DNA of 16,055 nt, from assembly GCA_001931905.2 (NCBI GenBank), contig MSJI02000944.1, positions 19,058-35,112 of the forward strand. The letters run 5' to 3'. The first letter of the stretch is position 1. Every line of letters starts with the position of its first letter. Below, piece after piece: positions 7,711 to 16,055 of this stretch. The notes under the pieces were generated by a model. That model ran no database searches and was not told the DNA's origin. It saw only the letters and a program-made list of their open reading frames with translations. Origin of the DNA: Cladosporium sp. IMV 00045 (lineage: Eukaryota; Ascomycota; Dothideomycetes; Cladosporiales; Cladosporiaceae). A program made the position numbers and the translations under genes.

Positions 7711-7982
7711 AAAATATTACCAGGCACAGCCATTAATAGAGCCGTTGTATAGCCATAATGAATTGCAAAATTATTGAAATTGGTTGCAATACCGTGCGAG
7801 TAATATTTGCAGAATTATGTGTGGTGGAAGTACGAATGGACCAGAAGTCGATTGCAAAGTCGACAGGGATCAGAAGCCGACAAGTGGCATCCAGAAGAAC
7901 AGCGATGTAGAGTCGCCAATAACATCCCACACAAAACAAAAGTGCAACACAACGCAAAAAGGCAAAACAACATCAATCAGCT
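7711..7982. other. Upstream region of the second OrsD-like relic, no gene seen
   Basis: AT-rich compared with its surroundings. An open frame enters from 7784 but has no family features before the relic's own start at 7983. The relic's promoter may lie here, but nothing specific is visible. Confidence 0.35.
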
Positions 7983-9100
7983 ATGGAGCGTGCAAATGTT
8001 TTTTTCGAGCATGTACCCGAGTGGCAGGTCATTATATGCAAGCAGTGCAGATGTGCAGTATGGCCATCCGAAGTGGCAGCGCATTTGACCTACAAACAGC
8101 ACGGCAAGCCACAGAAGATCGCAAACAGTATCAGAGACGAAATAGAGCAATGGCAGGGCGTGATACCGTACCCAAGTGGATTCGAGGTCCTGTCGTTCGT
8201 CGCAGAGCCAGTCCAGGAATTGCCATTGTTTGACGACAGGTGGCAGTGTCGGTTGGACTAGTGCGCGTACATCACACGCGAAACGAAAGCATTAAAGAAG
8301 CATTGTCGTATCGAACACGGATGGAGTTTACAGCAAAGCCGCGGGGGTCAGGCCCAGCCAAGCAGGAAGCGGCGCAGAGACGTTTCGAGGAAGCCAGCAA
8401 GCGGGTGAAGTGTCAACGGTTTTTCCGCAGCCGAGCACATTCGCAGTATTTCGAGGTCAAAGGTGCAAAAGATGGATCAGACACGACGAAAAATTGCAGA
8501 GACGGTGCCGACATTTGGGAGACGGCGTGGGAAGCAGCATCTGCAAATTATGAGGAGAAGAAGAAATGCGACATCATCCGGCCGGGAGAAAGTGACGAAG
8601 TGAACCCGTGGTTGCGCCGCACCGGTTGAATACCGTTATTTGACAGAGTGCCCGCAAAGCGATTTGTTGGCGTCAATTCGAAAGCCAGACGAGCAGATCA
8701 GCGGTCAAGATGAGGCCATCGCCGCCGTTGTATGGGATGCAGTGGGCGACGTGGCCGCCATGGCAGAGAGTGGCGTCCGCCGTAGCGGTGTCATGTTGCG
8801 TTTCGGAGCAATCCGCACCGAGATCGACCAGGTCTGATACGCACTGTTGGAGCCATATCGAGAACGTGAGCGAGTGCGCAAAGAGTGCCAGCCATGGCAG
8901 CAGATGGTAATGTTTTTCGTCAGGACGCAGCAAGATAACACACGGCAGACGCCGCCGTACCGTTTCAATAACCGTCAGAAAAAGGCGTTCCAGCGATTGA
9001 TGGAGACGGCGCGGCAGGAGGTCGCCCGAAGAGAGAGCGATAACCGCAGCAGTAGTGACGAAGACGACAGCACTTCTTTTCGACTTTGTCACAGACAGGG
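7983..9100 (+). pseudogene. Relic of a second OrsD/DUF3505-like zinc-finger gene, N-terminal part only
   Basis: Starts with ATG at 7983. Family features in order: finger one, with C19, C22, H34 and H40 in VIICKQCRCAVWPSEVAAH; the conserved YPSGFEV block; finger two, CAYITRETKALKKHCRIEHGW; then KCQRFFRSRAHSQYFEV, NPWLRRTG, TECPQSDLLASI, FGAIRTEIDQ and PWQQMVMFFVRTQ. The frame is broken by a TAG at 8259-8261, a shift near the G run at 8343-8347, a probable two-base loss near 8628 (after RRTG) and a TGA at 8835-8837. Recognisable homology fades at about 9060-9100, near the LINE. The recombinase-like half is missing. It belongs to the same family as the minus-strand gene at 2455-5580 but is clearly a different, diverged member with tighter fingers (X11 and H-X5-H). 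Certainly non-functional. Confidence 0.8.
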
Positions 9101-9148
9101 TCATTGTTTGCATCATATTGTAGCGCAAAACGAGCTCAGTAAAAGCAC

Positions 9149-12100
9149 CTACTTATCAACACCGGCGCCTCGCTGGCGGCTAGAACTATCCCACGAGTCG
9201 TCCTTGTTTGCGCCTCCTGCCAGCTTCTTGCCCACTTCTGTGTCGTCAATAAACTGAAGGACTTCTACAATAGCCTCGTTTGTAAACAGTGTTCTCAGGT
9301 CTGCCTGGTCTCGCCTTCCGCTGATCGCGACCCTTTTCGTGCGCAGCTTCCGCAGCATAGAGTCGCGCTGCCTTCGCCACTTCCGGCATGTTAACAAGAC
9401 GTGGGCGACTGTCTGACTGTTCTCGTCACACCACCAGCATTGTGCATCTTGGGCCTTGCCGATCCTCATCAGGTGGGCACCCGTAACCGCATGGCTCGAC
9501 TTGAGCTGCAAGTAGCGAGCTGCAACCGATTTCTTTGCGTCATTGAGATGTTTGTTGATGTTGGTATCTGGCTTCCACTTCTCCTTCATGGCTTGTTTCA
9601 CGTATGACAGCGAGGCTGATCGCATTTTCTTGGGTTGTTGCCTTGCCGCTCGTTGTGCCGTGGTTCGTACCATCTCGTAGCCCTCTACATCTTGGCAATT
9701 TGAAAGCCACGTCAAGACCACCCGACCTCCTGCGCCTTCGACATTGTGTGCGTGTCTTTTGATACTGGTCATGACCGGTAGGGTCCATTGCTCGCTGCTC
9801 TGAATGGCGGTCAATCCAGCCCGCGACTCAGTAACAATCTCGGCGCGGTGGTGATCTGTCCTCGAGAGTATCGAGATGAGGTTTTTCGCGCCCATGCCGA
9901 TGGCGAACAACGCAGCATCGGCTGTTGTGATGTGATTTCCTAACGATGACCTTTTGGTCTTCCACGCATCTTGCTCCCTCCATGCGACTCCCACACCGAA
10001 GCTCACATCCTTGGCTGAGCTCACAAACAGTGTTAGTTGGTGCGGATTGTCGGGATGCATTCTTTGCGGCATCTTTGGGTAGCTTTGAGACCGGATCACT
10101 GGGCTTGCTGCAGGCGAGTCCACCTTGCGAGGCAGCTCGAACCCATACTCGGTGTCGTAGCTGACGTGCCTCGCTATCTGCTGTGCGAGCCTGCATCCGA
10201 TCGATCGGTGCGTCGTTTCCAGTCTCGTCCAGCCGATGCTTGACGGTTGACCGGTCGCTCCTTCGTGACGGTGGAGCTCGCCGAAACGGAAGTTGGCGGG
10301 CAGGAGCTGGTGCATCGGATGATCTCCGTTCGCGTTGAGCGCCCGCACTGCGAACCTGGTCTGGCGATGGTCAAGCAGATCTCGGGCGGTGGGTAGGTAC
10401 GATGCCGCCCGAAGGAAGTATCGAGGGGTTGATCTCAACAACCCTGTTATGGTCCTTGCCTGGCTGTTCAGCAACAGCTGCACTTTTTCCAATCGGTCTT
10501 TCTGACCTCTCCACCAGATCTCCGACCCGTACAATGCTACGGATGTGACTGCGGCCACGACCACTCTCCGCATCAGATTGATGGACAAGCCGACATTGTT
10601 TCTACTGAGACTAGACACCCGCTGTAGTGCTCCTTTGGCGCTGGCCATCCTGTTTTCGAAGTGCGTTTCGAACGACAGCTTCGAATCCAACCAGAAGCCA
10701 AGCCATTTAGTCGCCTCCTGCTTGATGGTAAAGGTCTGCTCTCCGGTGCGGACGGCTGAATCTTTTGCTGCTTATAGAATCTTACGACGCCTGCTGAAGA
10801 GGAGTACTTCAGTCTTGCTGACCTCGAATCGACTTTGTTGTCCGATCCCCATTGTATCGCATCCCTGGCGATGCGCTCGAGCTTTCCCGTGCCTTCATCC
10901 AAGTCATCACATTCTGTCACTAGCCCAATATCGTCCACGAACGAGATGGCTTGGAGCCTCATGTGTCTGTCTTCGAGCCACGGGAACATTGCGCTCACAG
11001 ATAGGATGAACAGTACTGGTGATATCGGTGATCCTTGTGGCAGGCCAGCTTGAATGCTGCTGGCCTCGCCCGTTCTTCCGTCAATCACCAACATGGCTCG
11101 ACGGTCTGACAAAAACGAGCCCACCCAGCGCACGATGTAGCCGGGTATGCCAACTTCTACCATCCACTGGAGCAGTTTGCGCTTGTTGACCCGGTCAAAC
11201 GCACCTTTGACATCTAGAAGTAATGCAAGTGCAGTGTGCTTCTGACTCCATGCATTCTCGACCTTTGCGACCAGCTGAGCCACCGCGTCTGATGTCCCTC
11301 TCCCCCGACGGCAGCCGAACTGTCCTCGATGGAAGGTTTCGTTTGTCTCACAGTAGGATGCAATCCAGGTTTCAACTGCCCTCTCCACCACTTTGCCGAG
11401 GCAGCTGAGCAGGCTGATCGCCCGGTATGCTTTCGCGACGCTGTACGTGGGTTTGCCCTGCTTCCGCAGCAGGATCCCCTTCGCGGTCTTCCACGTGTAC
11501 GGATGAAACCCTGTCCTTATGCAGCCTTGTACGAGAGCTACCACTCGGTCTTCCGCCCACCGCCACAGTAGTCTCAGCGCCTTGAAGCCTATCCCATCTA
11601 CGCCGGGGGCTTTGCCGACCGGCTGTGTGAACAGAGCTTCGCGGACTTGTTTCGCGCTTATGCCTGCGCTCGTGTCTGGAATCTGGATGTCCTCGTTATC
11701 TACGGATTGAGGCGGGAATGCCTGCGCCATGAAGATCTCTTCCTTCTCCTCAGCTGTCGCCGCAATCTTGTCCGGCCGGCCGTCGATGCTTGCTACCTTG
11801 ATTTCCGGTGTGTGATGGCACCTGAGGCTTGGTGTATCTGAGCGCTTGCCAGCATCTTGCGGGATCAGATGCCAGTTTCGAGCTTTCGTCGGCCGGGAAG
11901 ACGCCCTCGAGGAAGCACTCCCAAGCCACTCTCTTGGCTCTCCGGATGTATGAGTAACAGTCGTTTCTCACCCGACGATACTCATCGAAGCTGATGCGAC
12001 CATCATTGTGAGCACGCCTAACACTCCCAAACAGCCTTCTCTGCTGTCTGACCTCGTCCGTCCACCAGCGCTTCGATCGTGATCTCGGCACTCTGACAGC

Positions 12101-13001
12101 AGCATGTCTGTCCAGTACAGCTCGTAGGCTGTCTTGGATCCATAGTGCTTCGGCTTCGAGTTCTATAGGTGATGTGGCCGACGCGTTGATCAGCGACCTT
12201 CCTTTACTCAGCTCAAACCAACGTTCGCCGGCGGCTTCGAGGGCCTGTTTGTCTGAGCAAAGCCGATCGATATTCCAGTTTTGCGTAGCGTTTATCTGCC
12301 TTTTCGAGATTGCCGCGTTGAGCGGTGCCCACTCAAAGACGATCACTTCGTGGTCGGACGTCGTGGCCAGGTCTTCATCGATCTCCCACGTGACCAGTGC
12401 TCCGACCCTGCGGGTGCTCAGGGTCAAGTCAATTATTGATCTACAGTTCCTCCCACACCTCGTGGCCTGGTGTCCGTTATTGTTGATGATGAGCTCGGGC
12501 TTCTCGATCAATCGCTTCACTGTCCCTGCGTTCTGCCTACCTGCCACCCACGGGTCCCACAAGGGACTGCGAGCATTGAAGTCGCCTGCGAGTATGGTTC
12601 GGCCGTCGGTGAGTCCCGACACATCTACGTGGTCTAACGTGTATCCGCCGCCTTGGACTCTGGCTTTGTTGTATACATTTATCAGCCTCGTCCGTCGCGC
12701 TTTTCTGCGATTCATTGTCTCCCAGACGTCCAGGCACTGAATATGCGGACTATTCATCAGATCAGTCCGCTCCTCAAATATATAGCAGTCCAGTGCGTCG
12801 TGTCGAATGGCTAGCGCCACTCTTGTCTCGTTTCGCACACTCCGGCCACCGTATCTGGAATCCCGGATGGCCGATCACGTGTTTCTTTCCCACGTACGGC
12901 TCCTGTAGGCACGCCACCTCGGCTCCTCGCTCGATGGCCGCCTCCAGTGCAGCTATCGTCGACACAGCCGTACCGTTGCAGTTATGTTGTACCACTATCA
13001 T
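9149..13001 (-). pseudogene. LINE ORF2: endonuclease, reverse transcriptase, RNase H-like and zinc motif, broken
   Basis: The APE-type endonuclease keeps QHNCN, CLQEPYVG, LAGDFNARSPLWDP and SDHEVI, but its frame breaks near 12840. A second shift near 11810 precedes the reverse transcriptase, which has YRAISLLSCLGKVVERAV, LALLLDVKGAFDRV, GLPQGSPISPVLF and an FVDD active site (in SFVDDIGLV). A shift near 10828 (one base missing in GATTC) and a TAA at 10774-10772 separate it from the C-terminal part, which is open from 10771 to 9149. There the RNase H-like region is poor: the position of the first Asp reads FVSSAKD, the Glu position reads DAALFAI and the third reads VTESRAG. The protein ends with CWWC...AHVLLTC, similar to the LINE fragment at the left edge. 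Dead as a coding unit. Confidence 0.9.
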
Positions 13002-14680
13002 CGCCAACGGACATGTGCGCTGCGTCGCTGGAGCTGAGGATCTGGGTCGCCCTCGCGAACTGTTTGGTCCTTGGCCGGGGTTCCCTTGTTGGTCGGGGTG
13101 ACTGTTGGCCCTGCGGCAGTGGCTCTGGTGTGCTCCTGTCTGAAAATGTCGGGATCACCTGAGGTGCGCTGGCTTGATCCGGGTCGGCAGGTATGATTCC
13201 CATTTCTACCTGGTCTCCTTCAATTGAAAGATCGTCCTGTCCTGCTGCCAATTCCATCGCCGGCGGGCTGCTGCGCATTTCGGTCTCCTTCTGCTGGCGT
13301 GTCTGTCGGCTCGATCTCCGTTCGGGGCAACGTCGCGATGTTGCCGGGTGTGGTCCCTTGCAATTCGCGCATTTCGCCACGTGGTGCTCACATGGCCCTG
13401 ATCTGATGCTACAGCTTTCGGCAGTACATTCGTGCTTACTCCCTTCATGCTCGCCTGCACACACAAAACACTTGGCCTCTTCGGTGCACTTGCCGAAGTG
13501 GTCTCGGCCGCAGCAGCGCATGCACATTCCGCCTTCTCCTCGTTCCCAGAATCTCTCTACTTCATGGCGTCTGCCACCAAAGGAAAGTCCCTTTGCTAGG
13601 ATCACATCCGCGGCTTTCTTGCTTTTCACGGTCAAGACTAGTGTCGACCTCTTGATGCTTCCATTGTCAAAACGCTCTCCAAGTTTGTCACTTTTGAGCC
13701 ATCGCGGCGTGTAGGGCAGCTGTTCGCCTGTCATCAGTTCGATCTCCTCTCGAGCTACTTCTAGCCCTCTCTCTGTCCTATAGCGATCCAGCGCGACGCC
13801 GTGCACTCGCAGCTTACGCCACTTCTCTGTCTTTTCCATGTAGGCAACCTCGGGGCCCAGCTTCTTCACAGCAGCCATCACAGCCGGGGCGTAGTTGAGC
13901 AGCTCGTCCGCACAAGCGTTTTCACGCATCACGCCTGTCAAGTTGCCTTTGTCTGTGTACCCCATTTTGACCATTCTTACCGTCACATGGGCTCTTGCGT
14001 GGGCAAGAGCTTTGTTCACTTCAAACATGATGTCTCTGGGGTCGCAGTTGTGCGATTGTACATTTCTGACGAAGAGTACCCGTCGCTGGTCGCGCGGGTG
14101 CTTTTTCAACTTTTTCTTACAATCGTGACCGTAGTCCGCTTGCTCCAAGTTCTGTGATATTGGTCCAGCTGGGCTGCGTCACTTTCGCCGATAGTGGACG
14201 TGCTCTTCTGTTGGATGTCTCCGCTGTGCTTCTCGGGAAGACATTGTTTGCTGACAGGGGCGGACTCGCGCCTGTCTCCTGTCTTGGTGCCCGTAACACT
14301 GTCATCACCGTGTTCATGAGCTGCGTGAGTTGCGTTTGCCCCTTCCTGATCTCTTCCACCTCTGCTCGGAGAGATCGCACGTCTTCCGTACAGCCAGTGG
14401 TGGCTTTAGGCCCCAGGGGCACACGTAGAGCTTTCGTGATGGCATCTTCGATTGCTTGTAGGAGCTCATCGCCGTGCACGCCAAAGGCTGAACCTATGTC
14501 TGTCTTCCGCTTCTTTGGGTTCACTGCTTTTGTGGCGTATGCCTGCTGTTCCTCCCAATTCTGCAATCCGCCTCCTCGAGTTTGAGGGGTGAAGAACTGA
14601 AACTGGCTTCCAATTGGTTCGAAGGCTTCCCCGCACGTTCTAGAAGTCTGCCCCACCGTGTGCACAGACCCACCGCGTGC
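12982..14680 (-). pseudogene. LINE ORF1, gag-like RNA-binding protein with zinc knuckles, frameshifted
   Basis: ORF1 proteins of this class coat the element RNA. The first frame is open from 14680 (after a TGA at 14683) to a stop at 14117, but without an ATG near its beginning, so the true start is lost or further upstream. It includes a mid-region likely to form a coiled coil (VRSLRAEVEEIRKGQTQLTQ). The second frame, 14148-12982, continues the protein, so a frameshift lies at about 14120-14148. Near the C-terminus are a CX2CX4HX3C knuckle (CMRCCGRDHFGKC) and two CX2CX3HX6C knuckles (CFVCAGEHEGSKHEC and CANCKGPHPATSRRC), as in I/jockey-type gag proteins. The ORF1 stop (12984-12982) overlaps the ORF2 ATG (13001) by 20 nt, a normal arrangement for such elements. 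Confidence 0.85.
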
Positions 14681-14800
14681 TCACATTTCCAGCTGCATCT
14701 GTCTGTACAACTTCCACAATTACTCGATCACACTGGCCGCGATTGCAACAAAATTGATACACGGTGTTTAAAACATCGTATGTGACAGTATACGTAAGTA
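14681..14800. other. Junction between the LINE 5' end and the pogo element
   Basis: No coding. It should hold the LINE 5' end and the terminal repeat of the pogo element (for example within TACGTATACTGTCACATACG, minus strand, about 14777-14796). With one element end only, I cannot define either border. Confidence 0.35.
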
Positions 14801-16055
14801 TCAAGTCAATAGCCACTCTGGCGTTCGAATCGTTCTCCCCGACCTTGACCTCGGCTGTTTTGGAAGCTCTTGAGCTTTTGCAGTGTTCTTGTTGGAATTG
14901 AGCTTTGGATGTGCCTTCTCCTTCTTCGCTACTATTCTTTGGTCTTTGTCCAACGCCTTGGCTCTAATTTTTGCCTGTTTCTGAGCCTCGCTCGCCTTTT
15001 TCTGCGCAGTCTTTTGAGCCCTCTTCAAAGCTTCGGCTGCCTTGCAGGCATCTCGAGCCATAGCTCCCTCATCACGCCTTCTCTGGATCTCTTGCTGCTT
15101 TTGAATCTTCGCCGTGGCTCTCTCTTGAGCTCTGGTCTCTTTGTTCGCTTTCTCCTGCATCTGTTCCTGCTCCCTCTGCTCTTGGAGTTCGAGAGCTGCT
15201 TTCACCTTGTTGGGGCTGAAAAGAATCGCTCCGGAGCCTTCCTCGGCCCTGAACTGTTCCATTAGCTTTTTGCCACGCTCGCGCTTCTTCTTCTCGTGCC
15301 TGAGAGCCTCGATTGCCCTTTGTCTTCCAAGCCTTTCGAGCGTGGCCTCTGCCTTGCTGCTCTGAAGGTCATCGCTCAGCCGTTTCATCATTTTCTTGGT
15401 CTTCTGGTCTACCGTCTTGTTGATGATGGCTCTAAGCTTTCTCAGGCCCGAAGGCGAGTCCCAGCACGCAGATGAACTGCTCGATGAGCCACGAGGTGTC
15501 GCTTCTTTCTGCCTCCTTGGTCGAAGCTTGTTGAGCACTAAATCGGGATTGAAAGGGAATATGCCAGTCTTACACCAGCTTGAGCTCACATTCTTTGCAG
15601 TGAACGCTCCTTGCCATGCTGGATAGAAGCATCTGAAAAAATCTCTTTTCGTCATCCGCGTCTGGCCCTCTGACAGTCTGGTTTGCTGTTCCAGGAACTG
15701 GCTGTAGTACGTGGCGAGGGGAGCAAAGCAACCTACATCCAGGGGCTGCAATCTATGTGTAGAGTGGGGAGGATACACAGCTACCAGTATCTTGTGTGCT
15801 TGGGCCCATTCGAGGAACTTCAGCGTGACGTGAGAGCCGTGACCGTCGACGAACAAGAGCCGCCATTGCCTTCTGGCTTTGTCTCGAGTTTTCCTGTCGA
15901 AGAACTCCACGAGCCACTTGAAGCCGATATCATCAGATGTCCAGCCACTGGCAGATGACGTGAACCAAGCGTCATGTTCGTGGGAGTCGAAGTCTTGCAC
16001 CCACGAGTCTCGGACTGAGCCGGTAGTACTTTTGTAGATCAGAAGAGGAGGCAAA
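14801..16055 (-). CDS. Pogo/Fot1-like DDE transposase (Tc1/mariner superfamily), N-terminus outside the window
   Basis: The frame is open at the right edge; the first in-window codons are not a start. About 417 residues are visible, ending with TGA at 14803-14801. Transposases of this family cut and paste DNA at TA sites. The catalytic core shows LLFVDGHGSH (Asp70 of the visible part, second acidic residue) and PPHSTHRLQPLDVGCF (Asp105, third), with 34 residues between them, typical of pogo/Fot1. The first Asp and the N-terminal helix-turn-helix/CENP-B domain would lie outside. After FPAWQGAF-like family sequence (FYPAWQGAFTAKNVSSSW) comes a long basic and Glu/Gln/Lys-rich coiled coil (about residues 210-380) and a SGRTIRTPEWLLT end. 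No stop or frameshift is visible, so this copy may be intact. Confidence 0.88.
   Translation of the reverse strand, partial: LPPLLIYKSTTGSVRDSWVQDFDSHEHDAWFTSSASGWTSDDIGFKWLVEFFDRKTRDKARRQWRLLFVDGHGSHVTLKFLEWAQAHKILVAVYPPHSTHRLQPLDVGCFAPLATYYSQFLEQQTRLSEGQTRMTKRDFFRCFYPAWQGAFTAKNVSSSWCKTGIFPFNPDLVLNKLRPRRQKEATPRGSSSSSSACWDSPSGLRKLRAIINKTVDQKTKKMMKRLSDDLQSSKAEATLERLGRQRAIEALRHEKKKRERGKKLMEQFRAEEGSGAILFSPNKVKAALELQEQREQEQMQEKANKETRAQERATAKIQKQQEIQRRRDEGAMARDACKAAEALKRAQKTAQKKASEAQKQAKIRAKALDKDQRIVAKKEKAHPKLNSNKNTAKAQELPKQPRSRSGRTIRTPEWLLT

Larger units (their letters stand above)
9149..14680 (-). mobile_element. Near full-length but inactivated LINE (Tad1/I-like)
   Basis: The order on the minus strand is gag-like ORF1, APE-type endonuclease, reverse transcriptase, RNase H-like region and C-terminal zinc motif, as in fungal Tad1-like elements. 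At least four frameshifts and one stop break it. The last codon of ORF2 is at 9151-9149. No A tract or clear 3' UTR follows before the OrsD-like relic, so the 3' end may be trimmed. The 5' end is not defined; no coding is seen between 14681 and 14800. Confidence 0.85.

Noticed and set aside
12174..12740. Plus-strand frames of up to 188 codons opposite the LINE.
   Set aside because: They are mirror frames of the endonuclease region and have no motifs.
1..16055. tRNA, rRNA, CRISPR arrays or bacterial-type operons.
   Set aside because: None seen; spliceosomal introns and the transposon types show a fungal nuclear genome.

Overview
The window looks like nuclear DNA of a filamentous ascomycete. 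The one clear housekeeping gene, the succinate dehydrogenase membrane subunit sdhC, has two 55-nt spliceosomal introns with fungal-type donor, branch and acceptor signals. Its fungicide-contact residues fall one position off the numbering I know for Zymoseptoria tritici SdhC, which suggests a Dothideomycete; that placement is inference. Everything else is mobile-element DNA of at least four kinds, in several stages of decay.

Layout. 1-923: 3' end of a Tad1-like LINE on the plus strand. 924-990: a ~60-nt repeat that recurs inverted at 7608-7667. About 991-2010: 3' half of a hAT element. It ends in a CACCCTG terminus inserted into the last codons of a second hAT element (2011-2469), whose own terminus lies inside the coding region of the next gene. 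2455-5580 (minus): a large zinc-finger gene of the OrsD/DUF3505-like family with a tyrosine-recombinase-like domain, open apart from one intron, with its stop codon supplied by the hAT end. 5581-6137: shared upstream region with a 22-A tract. 6138-6808 (plus): sdhC. 6809-7982: non-coding, with a T tract that mirrors the A tract and a cluster of GGTGGATTCAG repeats. 7983 to about 9100 (plus): broken N-terminal half of a second OrsD-like gene. 9149-14680 (minus): nearly full-length but broken LINE (gag-like ORF1, endonuclease, reverse transcriptase, degenerate RNase H, zinc motif). 14801 to the window end (minus): pogo/Fot1-like DDE transposase, open at the window edge.

In functional terms sdhC is an island of about 1.5 kb inside a nest of transposons. 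The insertion order can be partly read: the outer hAT hit the recombinase-like gene, the inner hAT hit the outer one, and the LINE lies against the second OrsD-like relic. The most interesting points are the hAT-truncated recombinase-like gene, the nested hAT pair, the inverted repeats that bracket the sdhC region at two scales, and a direct repeat at the two splice junctions of sdhC intron 2.
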